A DNA stretch of 64,000 nt from Hymenobacter radiodurans (GCF_004355185.1 NZ_CP037922.1:3938001-4002000), one strand, 5' to 3'; counted from the stretch's first letter, positions 37,248 to 47,353 are shown. Notes: generated by a model from the letters alone, not told the origin. Program-made: numbers and translations.

Positions 37248-40200
37248 TTAGAACTGCACGTTGAAGCCCAGGCGGTAGGTGCGGGCCTGAGGATAGTTGC
37301 CGTAGTCGACGCCGTACGCCAGGGGGTTGTTGTAAAAGGCCGACGTTGAAATTTCGGGGTCGTAGCCGGTGTAGTCGGTGATGGTAAACACGTTGTCAAC
37401 CGAGACAAATAGCCGGGCACCTTTCACCTGCACTTTATCCAAGAAAGCTTGGGGTAGCATGTAGCCCAGCTCCATGTTGCGGGCGCGCAGGTAGCTGGCG
37501 TCTTCCACATAGCGGCTGCTCAGACGGTCGTTGCCGTTGGTGTCGGTCGAGGTGACGCGGGGCTGGTTGCTGTTGGGGTTGCTGGGCGTCCAGCGGTCCA
37601 TGCGGCTCGCGTAGAAGTTGCTCCACACGCCCACAAAGTCAGCCGACTTATTGAGGTTAAAGCCCGCACCGTTCAGCGCTTCAGCCCCCTGCACACCGTA
37701 GAGCAATATCTTGAAATCGAAGCCCGAGTAGCTCAGGTTCAGCGAGCCACCGTAGCTGAAGTCGGGGGTGCCGCTGCCCAGGTAGGTGTTGTCGGCAGCC
37801 GTAATCACGCCGTCGCCATTGGTGTCCTGGTAGCGCACGTCGCCGGGTAGGGCCCCCGGCTGCACCAGCGCCCCATCGGCGTTTCTATACGCGTCAATCT
37901 CAGCCTGATTATTAAATACGCCATCGGCCTGTAAGCCGTAGAAGTAGGCTATTTCGCGGCCCACGCCGGTGAGGGTAGTGTTGCCGATTTGCGTCAGCAC
38001 GTTGCCGCTGGCAATGGGGTTGCCGCCGCCCAGGCTGGTCACTTCGTTGTTTATTTTAGTGAAGTTAACCCCTACGTTGTACTGCAACTTGCCTATCTCG
38101 TTGCGGTAGTTCAGAGCCAACTCCAAGCCGCGGTTGCGCAGAGCGCCCACGTTGGCGCTGGCGGGAGCCTGCCCTACGTAGTCGGGCACGGGCAGCAGGG
38201 CAATCATGTCGCGGGTGCGGCGCTCAAAGTAGTCAGCTGTTATGCTCAACTGATTGTTAAACAGTTCGGCATCGATGCCCACGTCGGTAGTGACAGCCGT
38301 TTCCCACTTCAGGTCCGGATTGTTGATCTGGCTGATAGCCAATCCCGGTGCAGCCACGCCATTGAAGGAGTAAGTTTGGTTGTTGGTTGCCACCGAGGCG
38401 TAGCCGTAGTTGGGGGCGGCGTTTTGGTTGCCCACTTGGCCGTAGCTGGCCCGCAGCTTCAGCACCGATACGTAGCTGACACCTTTCAGGAAGTTCTCGT
38501 TGGAGATGTTCCAAGCGGCGCCCACCGATGGGAACGTACCCGTCCGCACCGGCCCGAGAAACTTCGAGGTTTGATCGAAGCGCAGCGTACCCGTCACGAG
38601 GTACCGGTCGCGGAAGTTATAGTTGGCCCGGCCGAAGTAGGACAGCAAGCCGCCGTCGTACTGGGAGCTGCGCACCACGTTGCCGGTACTACGCGAGGCC
38701 GAAGCGTATTGCAGGGAAGCATCGGCCGGCACATTGAAGGCCGTGATGGAGATGCCATTACCGTAGCCCCGTTGGGCCTCCTGTCCGAGGGTAGCCGAGA
38801 AGGAGCTATTGTCGGCGAATTCTTTGGTGTAGTTGGCGTAGTTCGACCACACCCACGAGATATTCTCGTTGCGCGTTTCGATGAGCGCGCTCTGGGCCCG
38901 CTGGTCTACCGGTCCGATGTAGTACTGTGGCTGGTATACTTTGGGGTGGTTGTTGAAGTAATTGATGCCAAACGTGGAGCGGAACGACAGCCCCTTGAGC
39001 AGCTCAATATCAATATAGCTGCTGCTGAACAAGTTATTGTTCTGCGCCTTATTGAACTTCTGCTCGTCGAGGTAGCGTGGCACGTTCAGCGCATTGCGCG
39101 TGATGACGTCGTCGTTGTAAGTCCCGTTGGGGCCGAACGGGTTGAGAACCGGGTTCGTTTGCAGGGCGTATTGCAGCACCAGATAAGGCTGCGAGCCACC
39201 CTGACCGTCGCCGGCACCCGTTTGGTTGTTGTTGGTAAACGTAGCCGCTACGCCCGCCTTGATGCGCTTAGTGAGCACGATGTCGTCATTCACCCGAATC
39301 ACGAACTTTTTGAAGCCCGAATTCTTGATGATGCCGTCTTGCTGAAAATAGCTGCCGCTTATCAGGTAGCGGTTTTGCTCGGTGCCGCCCGAGGCCGACA
39401 AGCTGTAGTTGGTAATCAAGCCCTTCTGCGTTACCAGATCCTGGTAGTCAATGCCTTCAGCATTGGTAGCAATGGCCTCCTGCAGTTGTGGACCGTAATC
39501 CGGTAGTGCCTTCCCGGCGTTGGCGAAGGCCTCCGTTACGAGCGTGGAATACTCGGCGGCGGTGGTAAGGGGCAGAGTCCGCCGAATCTGCTGGAAGCCC
39601 GTGTAGCCTGAAAAGTTAAACTGCGTCTTGCCTGCCTTACCGTGTTTGGTAGTGATAATTACCACGCCATTTGCCCCCCGCGAGCCATAGATGGCCGTGG
39701 CCGAAGCGTCCTTTAAAATCTCGGTCGATTCGATATCAGCGGGCAGCAGAAAGCCGATGTCACTTGTTTGGATACCGTCCACCACGTACAGTGGGTCGCT
39801 GTTGTTGATGGTACCTACGCCCCGCACCCGAATGCGGGTGCCGGAGCCCGGCTGTCCGCTGTTAGAGGTTACTTCCACACCCGCCACGCGGCCTTGCAAC
39901 GATTGTACGGGGTCAGAGGTAGCTACTTGCGTGAGTTGGGCTCCGCTCACCGAGGCCACGGAGCCAGTCAGGTCGCTCTTACGGGCCGTACCGTAGCCGA
40001 TTACAACTACTTCGCTTAGCGCCTGCGTGTCTTCGGCCAGAGTAACTGTCAGGCTGCTGGTGGCGCCGGTTACGGGAATTTCTTGGCGACTGTAGCCTAC
40101 GTAGCTGAATACCAGCACGCTGTTCTCGGGAGCTTGTAAGGTAAAGCTGCCATCGGCGGCGGTGCCGGTACCAGTAGTAGTGCCCTTCACCACGACGGTT

Positions 40201-40640
40201 ACGCCCGGCAAGCCACCCCCATTAGCATCCACTACCCGACCAGAAACAGTGACGTCTGCCGATACTGAAACGTTTGCGGTAGGTGACCCAGAAGGAACCC
40301 GCAGTACCACGCGGTTATTATTCACCTCGTATTGAATCTTGAGTGGCGCCAGAATTTCGTCCACAATAACGGATACAGGTTTATCCTGGGCCTGAATACT
40401 TACTTTGCGTCCGGCATTCAGGAGTTGCTGACTGTACACAAAACGAATATCAGCCTGCTTGGCAATCTGATGAAGTGTTTCAGTAATCGTTTGCGCCTCT
40501 ACTTGTAAAGTAATCTTGCGGTCCAGAGCGGCCTGAGCTAATGCCGGGCGCGCCGAGGCGGTGCCAGCCAGTAAGCAAAGGAGGAGCATGTGCACCGCAG
40601 CCGCCCGAAAGGGCGGAAGAAAGTGTAATAGCTTTTTCAT
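37248..40640 (-). CDS. SusC/RagA TonB-dependent transporter with STN signalling domain
   Basis: 1130 residues from ATG 40640 (MKKLLHFLPPFRAAAVHML); the upstream ATG would place extra residues before the signal. In order: signal peptide; secretin/TonB N-terminal (STN) domain (KITLQVEAQTITETLHQIAKQADIRFVYSQQLL...); carboxypeptidase-like domain (VSGRVVDANGGGLPGVTVVVKGTTTGTGTAADGSFTL); plug (VVVIGYGTARKSDLTGSVASV, YGSRGANGVVIITTKHGK); then a barrel ending GFNVQF. The STN domain fits control through the adjacent FecR and sigma factor. It imports a large substrate bound by the downstream SusD. It is intact and long, with a G6C motif at 39674. Confidence 0.95.
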   Translation of the reverse strand: MKKLLHFLPPFRAAAVHMLLLCLLAGTASARPALAQAALDRKITLQVEAQTITETLHQIAKQADIRFVYSQQLLNAGRKVSIQAQDKPVSVIVDEILAPLKIQYEVNNNRVVLRVPSGSPTANVSVSADVTVSGRVVDANGGGLPGVTVVVKGTTTGTGTAADGSFTLQAPENSVLVFSYVGYSRQEIPVTGATSSLTVTLAEDTQALSEVVVIGYGTARKSDLTGSVASVSGAQLTQVATSDPVQSLQGRVAGVEVTSNSGQPGSGTRIRVRGVGTINNSDPLYVVDGIQTSDIGFLLPADIESTEILKDASATAIYGSRGANGVVIITTKHGKAGKTQFNFSGYTGFQQIRRTLPLTTAAEYSTLVTEAFANAGKALPDYGPQLQEAIATNAEGIDYQDLVTQKGLITNYSLSASGGTEQNRYLISGSYFQQDGIIKNSGFKKFVIRVNDDIVLTKRIKAGVAATFTNNNQTGAGDGQGGSQPYLVLQYALQTNPVLNPFGPNGTYNDDVITRNALNVPRYLDEQKFNKAQNNNLFSSSYIDIELLKGLSFRSTFGINYFNNHPKVYQPQYYIGPVDQRAQSALIETRNENISWVWSNYANYTKEFADNSSFSATLGQEAQRGYGNGISITAFNVPADASLQYASASRSTGNVVRSSQYDGGLLSYFGRANYNFRDRYLVTGTLRFDQTSKFLGPVRTGTFPSVGAAWNISNENFLKGVSYVSVLKLRASYGQVGNQNAAPNYGYASVATNNQTYSFNGVAAPGLAISQINNPDLKWETAVTTDVGIDAELFNNQLSITADYFERRTRDMIALLPVPDYVGQAPASANVGALRNRGLELALNYRNEIGKLQYNVGVNFTKINNEVTSLGGGNPIASGNVLTQIGNTTLTGVGREIAYFYGLQADGVFNNQAEIDAYRNADGALVQPGALPGDVRYQDTNGDGVITAADNTYLGSGTPDFSYGGSLNLSYSGFDFKILLYGVQGAEALNGAGFNLNKSADFVGVWSNFYASRMDRWTPSNPNSNQPRVTSTDTNGNDRLSSRYVEDASYLRARNMELGYMLPQAFLDKVQVKGARLFVSVDNVFTITDYTGYDPEISTSAFYNNPLAYGVDYGNYPQARTYRLGFNVQF

Positions 40641-40737
40641 AGAATGAATGTAGTGGTGGTAAGTAATGGGGAAGGAAAGCGGCAATCTTTATTCAACTAT
40701 CTTTTGATCAGGCACTTTTGATGCGTCTACCTGATGC

Positions 40738-41799
40738 TTACCCGTAGAAATTAGCCCCCAGCGGTTGCTGGCAGCCCTTGCTATGCAGGATAATCTGCGC
40801 GTCCGATAGGCTGTAGTAGGCATCCAGCGACTTACATAGGAGGCCCAGCTTTTCGAATAAGGGTTCCTCGTAGAAGGTGATGCTGACGGTGCAGCCAGCT
40901 AGGATTTCCTTGTCGTACACGATGTCAACCCCGTAGGCCTTTTCCAGCGCTTCTAACACTTCCGTCACGGGGCGCTCTTCAAACTCGAATGACTGGGGCG
41001 CCAGCACAACTGGCTTATCCACCAACTCTTTTTTCAGTCGCTGGCTGGACGCGGAATACACCACCTGCTGATTGGGCAGCAGCAACACGCTCGGAGCAGA
41101 CGCCAAGGCCGAAGCCGTATCGGAAGCAGTTGGTTTGCGGGCCTGCACAGCTACTTTTCCTTCGCGCACGGCCACGGAAGCCACTTTGCTGTCGGCGTAG
41201 GCTTTTACTCGGAAGCTAGTTCCCAGCACGGTAGTCACCACTTGGCGGGTGAAAACCAGAAAGGGACGAGCGGGATTTTTGCTGACTTTGAAGAAAGCTT
41301 CACCTTGGAGATAAACCTGGCGCTTGGGGCCCGCAAAAGCAGTGGAATACCGCAAACTGCTACCCGGATGCAGCTCGATCCGACTCATATCCGGCAGCTG
41401 AAACTCCTGTACTTGCTGCGTATTGTTCTGGTGACGAGTCCAGCCATCTGCTGTTGCAACCATCTGCTGAGGCTGACGCACCTGAGACTTGGTAAACATC
41501 AGCAAGAGGCCTAAGCTGAGCGCAAACAATACCAGCGCTGCCGCCCATTGTACCAGCGGCTTTTGCCAAAAAGTGGCCGGATGCGGCACTACGCGGGTTT
41601 CGGAATTCGTGTTGGTCCTGGTGTGCTGGAGGCGCTGCCAAATGGCATCTTCCACCTCCTCCTGATTCTGGCTTAGCAGCATGCCGCCCTGCGCCTCATC
41701 TAGGCGGTTGTACCAGTGCTCTACCAACACTTTCTCGGCCGGCGTGCAGCGGTCGTCGAGGTAGCGTTGGAGCAACGCTTGAAATTCGTCTTCAGTCAC
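40738..41799 (-). CDS. FecR-type anti-sigma factor
   Basis: 353 residues. The N-terminal cytoplasmic region (MTEDEFQALLQRYLDDRCTPAEKVLVEHWYNRLDE) would bind the sigma factor. One membrane segment follows (QWAAALVLFALSLGLLLMF), then the FecR beta-rich domain (VQEFQLPDMSRIELHPGSSLRYS, KRQVYLQGEAFFKV, VVTTVLGTSFRVKAYADSKVASVAVREGKVAV). The C-terminal DUF4974 part (ERPVTEVLEALEKAYGVDIVYDKEIL) would meet the STN domain of SusC. It relays substrate binding at the outer membrane to the ECF sigma factor encoded 142 bp upstream. Confidence 0.93.
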   Translation of the reverse strand: MTEDEFQALLQRYLDDRCTPAEKVLVEHWYNRLDEAQGGMLLSQNQEEVEDAIWQRLQHTRTNTNSETRVVPHPATFWQKPLVQWAAALVLFALSLGLLLMFTKSQVRQPQQMVATADGWTRHQNNTQQVQEFQLPDMSRIELHPGSSLRYSTAFAGPKRQVYLQGEAFFKVSKNPARPFLVFTRQVVTTVLGTSFRVKAYADSKVASVAVREGKVAVQARKPTASDTASALASAPSVLLLPNQQVVYSASSQRLKKELVDKPVVLAPQSFEFEERPVTEVLEALEKAYGVDIVYDKEILAGCTVSITFYEEPLFEKLGLLCKSLDAYYSLSDAQIILHSKGCQQPLGANFYG

Positions 41800-41941
41800 T
41801 GGGAAAGGGGGTTTAGCGGGCTTCTACTTAACAAGTCAACTAACTTGCCTGTAGCCCTAAACTCACCCTGACATTTTTTATAAAAACAGTAGCAATTTGC
41901 CCCCCGCCAGCTTTTATATAGCTGGCATCATGTGCTTTACC

Positions 41942-42628
41942 TTATTTCAGAAAAGCAATAAAAGACAGCGTAAGCATCAGGAAATCGCGCAGATAGCTCC
42001 GCAGTAGCTTCAGCGACTTGGTCAGGTGGTATTCCACCGACTTCTCGGACAGGTTTACCCGCGCCGAAATTTCGGGCACAGTGCAGTGCTCTAGGCGGCT
42101 GAGCTCAAATATCTGCCGGGATTTTTCGGGCAGGTTTTCAACGCCAGCCATCAGCGCAGCGCTCAGGTCACTGATAGCCAAGGAGTTTTCAGTGTTATCA
42201 GTGCTGACCGAAGTATGAAGCTGGCAATAAAACTCGTAGCCTGACTTCAGCTTTTGCGATTTTATATAGTTGATAATCCTGTACCGGATTGCCGAAAACA
42301 AGTATTGATCGAGCTGCTGAATTTGAATGGTGGCGCGACGGCCCCAAAGGTCGGCCAGCAGATCCTGCACTAGCTCTTCCGCTTCTTCCCGCTGCTTAAG
42401 TTTCCGATACGCCACGGTGAACAGCCGGAAGCAATAACGCTTATAGATTTCCTCGAACGCGCCCTCGTCATCTGCTCGCAAAGCTTGCAGCAGATCGGCT
42501 TCTGTATAAGAGGCATACAAGCGAGCAGAAAAGGACTTCACAGAAATAAAAGGGGATAAACGGCTAAGCGGATTGTAAATATACTGCTCGACAATAGGTT
42601 GTTCACTGATACCGAAACATCCTGCCAC
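41942..42628 (-). CDS. ECF RNA polymerase sigma factor (FecI-like)
   Basis: Up to 228 residues; the first 29 are atypical, so a GTG start at 42541 (VKSFSARLYASYTEADLL) is quite possible. Region 2 reads EGAFEEIYKRYCFRLFTVAYRKLKQREEAEELVQDLLADLWGRR, and region 4 reads LPEKSRQIFELSRLEHCTVPEISARVNLSEKSVEYHLTKSLKLLRSYL. It directs transcription of the target transport genes when released from FecR. It is upstream of fecR-like and susCD in the same orientation, the standard arrangement of a cell-surface signalling locus. Confidence 0.92.
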   Translation of the reverse strand: MAGCFGISEQPIVEQYIYNPLSRLSPFISVKSFSARLYASYTEADLLQALRADDEGAFEEIYKRYCFRLFTVAYRKLKQREEAEELVQDLLADLWGRRATIQIQQLDQYLFSAIRYRIINYIKSQKLKSGYEFYCQLHTSVSTDNTENSLAISDLSAALMAGVENLPEKSRQIFELSRLEHCTVPEISARVNLSEKSVEYHLTKSLKLLRSYLRDFLMLTLSFIAFLK

Positions 42629-42782
42629 AACAGCCTAACCAATCAACGCATCAATTGATTAGGCAAGCGCCCACGATTTAGCTCGATGGTAGACAAAAAA
42701 TTCAAGCCGAGTAGCTTTCGTTAGCTTTTCCAGCGGCCACCCGTACAAGGGAAATTTGCCCCCCAACCCACACTCCCACCCT

Positions 42783-43460
42783 ATGTACCGACCCTACCAC
42801 CCGCCCGCCGACCCCATTGTAGTCCGCGACCTGACCCTACAGCAGGAGGAAATGCGCACCCGCGTGCGCCTGGAGCCCTTGGTCGCCGAGCCCACGTTCA
42901 TTGCTGGCTGCGACTCCTCGTTTCCGACCCCCGAAACCATTCTGTCGGTGTTTGTGCTGCTGCGCTACCCGTCGCTGGAGCTGGTGGAAAAGGTATATAA
43001 CGTGGGGCCCGTAACGGTGCCGTACGTGCCCGGCTTTCTGGCCTTTCGCGAAGCGCCGAACCTGTTGGAAGCCTACAAAAAGCTCCACCAAAAGCCTGAC
43101 GTAATAATGGTGGATGGCCACGGCATTGCTCACAAGCGCCGCATGGGGATTGCTGCCCACCTTGGTGTGCTGCTCGATATGCCCGCTTTTGGCGTAGCCA
43201 AAAGCCTTCTCACCGGTCGTTACGAAGAGCCCGCCCCCATTGCGGGCAGCCTGTCGCCGCTGCTCGATAAAGGCGAAGTAATTGGCGAAGTGTTGCGCAC
43301 GAAAGACAAAGTGCTGCCCGTATTTGTCAGCCCCGGTCACCGCTGCGACCAAGCCACTGCTACGCGCCTGGCCAAAGCCTGCACCCGCGGCTATAAATTA
43401 CCTGAGCCAACACGCTTAGCTGACCATTGGGCAGAGCAGTTCAAAAAGGAGATTCGCTGA
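42783..43460 (+). CDS. nfi: Endonuclease V (deoxyinosine 3'-endonuclease)
   Basis: 225 residues from ATG 42783 (MYRPYHPPADPIVVRDLT). Catalytic motifs are visible: FIAGCDSSF (metal-binding Asp), YVPGFLAFREAP (Tyr of the strand-separating wedge and Glu) and IMVDGHGIAHKRRMGIAAHLG (second Asp). It cuts the second phosphodiester bond 3' of deoxyinosine, starting repair of deaminated adenine. The length fits bacterial Nfi. A G6C motif (42759) lies in the short upstream region. Confidence 0.95.
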   Translation: MYRPYHPPADPIVVRDLTLQQEEMRTRVRLEPLVAEPTFIAGCDSSFPTPETILSVFVLLRYPSLELVEKVYNVGPVTVPYVPGFLAFREAPNLLEAYKKLHQKPDVIMVDGHGIAHKRRMGIAAHLGVLLDMPAFGVAKSLLTGRYEEPAPIAGSLSPLLDKGEVIGEVLRTKDKVLPVFVSPGHRCDQATATRLAKACTRGYKLPEPTRLADHWAEQFKKEIR

Positions 43461-43475
43461 GTTCCTCTAATAGTT

Positions 43476-43579
43476 AAGGCGGTCATGCAGAGCGCAGCGA
43501 AGCATCTCGCGTGCTGACGCTGGATTACTAATCCTGGTAAACACGCGAGATGCTTCGCTGCGCTCTACATGACCGCCTT
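43476..43579. repeat. Palindromic repeat, family A copy 1
   Basis: Arms AAGGCGGTCATGCAGAGCGC... and ...TACATGACCGCCTT pair over about 40 bp (AGCGCAGCGAAGCATCTCGCG / CGCGAGATGCTTCGCTGCGCT are core), around a 20-bp loop. It lies between convergent nfi and gluQ, where it could also act as a terminator. Confidence 0.9.
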
Positions 43580-43616
43580 GTTTAAATTACAACCCAATCT
43601 ATGGGTCTGCATTTAG

Positions 43617-44543
43617 CTACTTTTTGTTCTTTATTTCGAACTCAGCAAACGCTTGCTGCAAAGTGTCTAACGATTCGCCAGCCGCATCTGGCAGAGCCAG
43701 CAACTCCGCTACGGCGGCGTAGACCGCTCGCGGTGAGTGGCTAGCGCCTAAGATTCCGCGGTCCAGGGGCTGCTGTTGCGACTTGGATAATTTTTGCCCC
43801 CCAGTACCGGAAAGCAGGGCATGATGGATGAACTGCGTGTGCGCAAAGTGGGCTGTAGTGGACAATTGTGAAGCTAAAAAAAGCTGTGCGGCAGTGCTCG
43901 GCAATAGGTCCTCGCCCCGGACAATAAGCGTAGTACCGAGGCGCTGATCATCGACTAAAGAAGCCACCTGATAAGCCGGTAGCCCGTCTTTTTTACGCAC
44001 GACAAAGTCACCCATCGTAGCCGCCAAATCTACCTGTAAAGGACCGCGCCACCCATCGACGATAGCAACCGGAGTGGCCGCCGGTACGCGCACGCGCCAG
44101 GCGGCGCCAGGCGTAGCGAATGTAGCATGGCAGCTTCGGCAGCCGCTTTCATCAACAGAAGGAGAACCGGGGGGCAAATTACTGGTGCGCGAGCACGTAC
44201 AGGCATAAATTAACCCCGGCTTCGTGCGCAGATCATCGAGCAGCGCCTGGTAGTCAGCCAGATAATGGAGTTGCGAATAGTGCTCTTCGAATTCCTTTGA
44301 ATTGCGGGGGCCGGTGTCATAATCCAGGCCAAGCCAACGGATGGTCTCAAAGATGTTTTCCAGATACGCCGGGCGCAGGCGGGCGCGGTCGAGGTCGTCG
44401 ATACGCAGGTGCAGCGTGCCGCCGGCCCGGCGCACGAGCAGCCACGTGAGCACAAAATTGACCGCGTTGCCTAGGTGCAAATACCCACTGGGCGTAGGAG
44501 CCAAACGACTGCGCACAAAACCAAGGGAAACCACATCAGCCAT
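43617..44543 (-). CDS. gluQ: Glutamyl-Q tRNA(Asp) synthetase
   Basis: 308 residues from ATG 44543 (MADVVSLGFVRSRLAPTPSGYLHLGN). It is a truncated glutamyl-tRNA synthetase: class I HIGH-like site (PTPSGYLHLGN), IDDLDRARLRPAYLENIFETIRWLGLDYD, a Cys-rich zinc site (YACTCSR...CRSCHATF) and the KMSKS-like GQKLSKSQQQ, with no anticodon-binding domain. It attaches glutamate to queuosine-34 of tRNA(Asp). The start is set by homology and by a G6C tract just upstream. The C-terminal tail EIKNKK is short. Confidence 0.92.
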   Translation of the reverse strand: MADVVSLGFVRSRLAPTPSGYLHLGNAVNFVLTWLLVRRAGGTLHLRIDDLDRARLRPAYLENIFETIRWLGLDYDTGPRNSKEFEEHYSQLHYLADYQALLDDLRTKPGLIYACTCSRTSNLPPGSPSVDESGCRSCHATFATPGAAWRVRVPAATPVAIVDGWRGPLQVDLAATMGDFVVRKKDGLPAYQVASLVDDQRLGTTLIVRGEDLLPSTAAQLFLASQLSTTAHFAHTQFIHHALLSGTGGQKLSKSQQQPLDRGILGASHSPRAVYAAVAELLALPDAAGESLDTLQQAFAEFEIKNKK

Positions 44544-44663
44544 GTTGGGGGGCAAATTACGCACCGCGGGCTATTTGAACGGCTAGCCAAGATCAGGACT
44601 CTGGGCAAAGCCAAAACCTTTGACGAGCTAGCCGGTAAAACGAGGAGCTTTTTTCCCTGCCAT

Positions 44664-45715
44664 ATGCTGCGTCGCTCCTTATTCTGGGCTCTGGGCCTAC
44701 TTGTATTGCTGGCCGCGGGTGGCCTTGTGGTAGGTTGCTCCATCTCCGCTCCCAAATACCGGGGCTCCGTTTCCGACCACTTCAATGGCGAGACTTTCGT
44801 AAACGCTGGCGGCGTAAAGGCGCAGGAAGGCATGGGCCCTTTGCTGAAATGGATGCTCAACCGCGACAAAGGCGAGTGGCCTGAGCAGTCCAATTTGCCC
44901 CCCGGACCCAAGCCGCCCACCCGCGTAGGCCGCGGTGAGGTACGCGTCACATTCGTCAATCATGGCACTTTTCTGCTACAGTTTGATAGCCTGAATGTGC
45001 TGACCGACCCCATCTGGAGTGAGCGTACCAGCCCCTACCAGTGGATTGGTCCCAAGCGCCTGCGCCCACCAGGGTTGCGCTTCGACGATTTGCCCCCATC
45101 GATGCCATCGTCATCAGCCACAACCACTACGACCACCTCGATGTAAGTACCCTGCGCCGCCTGGCCGCCCGCGACCAGCCGCGTATCTTCGTTGGGTTGG
45201 GCATCAAGGCCTTTTTAGATGAGGAGAAAATAGGCAACGTAACTGAGCTAGATTGGTGGCAAGCTTTGCCGCTCAGTTCCTCAGTAAAGCTCACTGCCGT
45301 GCCTGCCCAGCACTTTTCTGGCCGGGGCCTGCGCGACCGCGACGCGACTTTGTGGGCCGGTTGGGTCTTGGGCACTAGCCGCGGCAACCTCTATTATGCC
45401 GGCGACACGGGTTATGGGGCGTTTTTCAAAGAAATAGGTCAGCGGCTGGGGCCTATTGAGTTAGCTATTCTGCCCATTGGCGCTTATCGGCCCGAGTGGT
45501 TTATGGCCCCCATTCACATCTCGCCCGCCCAAGCAGTGCAGGCCCACCAAGATTTGCGCGCTCGGCTCAGTATCGCCACTCACTTCGGCACCTTTCAGCT
45601 TGCCGATGATGGGTTGACCGAGCCTGTTACTGACTTGCGAAAAGCCCTACGCGCCCAGAATCTGGCCGACAGCGTGTTTCTGGTATTGCCGGAAGGCGCC
45701 GGCTGGACCCTGTAG
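44664..45715 (+). CDS. MBL-fold metal-dependent hydrolase, lipoprotein, one frameshift
   Basis: ATG 44664 (MLRRSLFWALGLLVLLAAGGLVVGC) begins a lipoprotein signal. The frame breaks at the C5 tract 45093-45097; one added C gives FDDLPPIDAIVISHNHYDHLD and 350 residues. The metal site is HNHYDHLD with later ligands in PAQHFSG, YYAGDTGYG and ATHFGTF. GRGLRDRDATLWAGWVL and the last half resemble the NAPE-phospholipase D/UlaG-like branch of the superfamily (lipid or lactone hydrolases). It is probably anchored in the envelope. The break is in the recurrent G6C motif, so an undercall is likely. Confidence 0.85.
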
Positions 45716-45825
45716 TCAAGTATTTTGTGAGCTAAGCTCAACAATTACGGAGATTGGAAACCCAATATCAGAATTGATAGTATATAGCCTTAATTCAATA
45801 ATGCTCTCCTTTTGAACCTTACTCT

Positions 45826-47328
45826 GTGAGATTACTCCCTACTTTATCCAAATTACTGCTTTCGGGCGCAGCACTGTTCGCAGCATCCCCCGAGGGTCAC
45901 GCTCAAAGCGCGGACCGCAAGACCGGCATTAGCCTTTACGGCAGCACCCTGCAATACCACGGCGACCTAGGCTCGGAGTGGTTCAAGTCCAACAAGATCG
46001 AGTACGGGGGCGGTATCACCCTGTCCCGCTACCTCACCCCGGGCATCGACCTGGGCTTGTCGGCCAACTACGGGGACATGAAGTTCTCCACCAAGGACCC
46101 GTTGCGGCTGCCCATCCGCCGCTTCGACGCGAACGTGACCACGATTGGGGTACCCATCAAGTTCAAGCTCAACAACGGCTGGGCCCTAAAGGAGGACGCC
46201 GTGTTTGCCCCCTACCTGAGCCTGGCGCCGGGGTTGATGATTGCCTCCTCGGATAAGTTCATCAACACGGGTGTCGGCGGGGAAACCTTCCAAGGCAACA
46301 AAGACCACTACGCCGCTTACCTGCACGGGGCAGCCGGTATCGCCCTGAACTTCTCGCCCTCCTTCGGCATCTTCGTGCAGACGGGCCAGATCTATGCCAC
46401 TACCAACACAATTGATAACGTAGACGAAGGGGATCTGAATGACCGCTACCTCCAGCACTCGGCCGGTATTACGGTGAATATGGGCAGAGCGAAAGATGAA
46501 GATGGCGACGGCATTGCCGACCGCAAGGATAAGTGCCCCGCCACTCCAGCCGGCGTAGCCGTAGATGCCAATGGCTGCCCTATTGATGGCGACGGCGACG
46601 GCGTACCGGATTACCAGGATAAATGTCCGGCTGAAAAAGGCCTGGCTGCCCTCGAAGGCTGCCCCGACCGTGATGGCGATGGCGTGCGCGACGCCGACGA
46701 CAAGTGCCCGGATACAGCTGGCAAAGCCGAGTTGCAAGGCTGCCCCGATGCCGACAATGATGGTGTAACCGACGCCAACGACAAGTGCCCTGACACGCCT
46801 GCCAATGTAAAAGTAGACGCCACTGGCTGCCCTGTTGACTCAGATGGCGATGGTGTGCCCGACTTCCAAGATCGTTGCCCCAACTCAGCGGGTCCAGCGT
46901 CGAACAGAGGCTGTCCAGAGATTAAAGTCGAAACCAAGAAGCGCTTGGAGGCTGCCACCAAGTTCATCCAGTTTGAGTTGAACAAGGCCGTTCTCAAGCC
47001 AACTTCTTATCCTACACTCGAAGATTTAGTGAAGGTGCTCAATGAGTATCCTGACTATATCCTGAGCATTGCCGGCCACACGGACAGCCAAGGTAGCGAT
47101 GCTTACAACCTGAAGCTTTCCGACGACCGCGCTGCCGCTGCCCGCACCTACATGCTGACAAAAGGTATTCCCGCGGAGCGGATTGAATCACGTGGCTACG
47201 GTGAAAGCAAGCCTATCACCACCAATGCCACCGCCGCCGGCCGCGCCCTCAACCGTCGCGTCGAGTTCGACCTCGTTTTGCCACAAGAGGCTAACGAAAC
47301 GCCCAAGCCTGAAGGCGAGCAGAAATAA
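45826..47328 (+). CDS. OmpA-family outer-membrane protein with thrombospondin type 3 repeats
   Basis: 500 residues from a GTG start at 45826 (MRLLPTLSKLLLSGAALFAAS), a Sec signal. An N-terminal beta-barrel-like region (about 30-220) is followed by calcium-binding TSP3 repeats (DEDGDGIADRKDKCPATPAG..., DGDGVPDYQDKCP, DNDGVTDANDKCP), about residues 223-365. The C-terminal OmpA domain has AGHTDSQGSDAYNLKLSDDRAAAARTYMLTKG and NRRVEFDLV, which binds peptidoglycan. It links the outer membrane to the cell wall. It ends near a G6C motif and a terminator. Confidence 0.92.
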   Translation: MRLLPTLSKLLLSGAALFAASPEGHAQSADRKTGISLYGSTLQYHGDLGSEWFKSNKIEYGGGITLSRYLTPGIDLGLSANYGDMKFSTKDPLRLPIRRFDANVTTIGVPIKFKLNNGWALKEDAVFAPYLSLAPGLMIASSDKFINTGVGGETFQGNKDHYAAYLHGAAGIALNFSPSFGIFVQTGQIYATTNTIDNVDEGDLNDRYLQHSAGITVNMGRAKDEDGDGIADRKDKCPATPAGVAVDANGCPIDGDGDGVPDYQDKCPAEKGLAALEGCPDRDGDGVRDADDKCPDTAGKAELQGCPDADNDGVTDANDKCPDTPANVKVDATGCPVDSDGDGVPDFQDRCPNSAGPASNRGCPEIKVETKKRLEAATKFIQFELNKAVLKPTSYPTLEDLVKVLNEYPDYILSIAGHTDSQGSDAYNLKLSDDRAAAARTYMLTKGIPAERIESRGYGESKPITTNATAAGRALNRRVEFDLVLPQEANETPKPEGEQK

Positions 47329-47353
47329 GCCCCCCAGGCAATAGAAATTGCGC

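Noticed and set aside
37989..39506. 505-residue open frame antisense to susC
   Set aside because: It is a GC-driven antisense shadow of an intact SusC gene with no signal, domain or start context.
46500..46920. Tandem repeats of about 80-100 bp with GATGGCGATGG blocks
   Set aside because: They encode TSP3 calcium-binding repeats and are explained by the protein.
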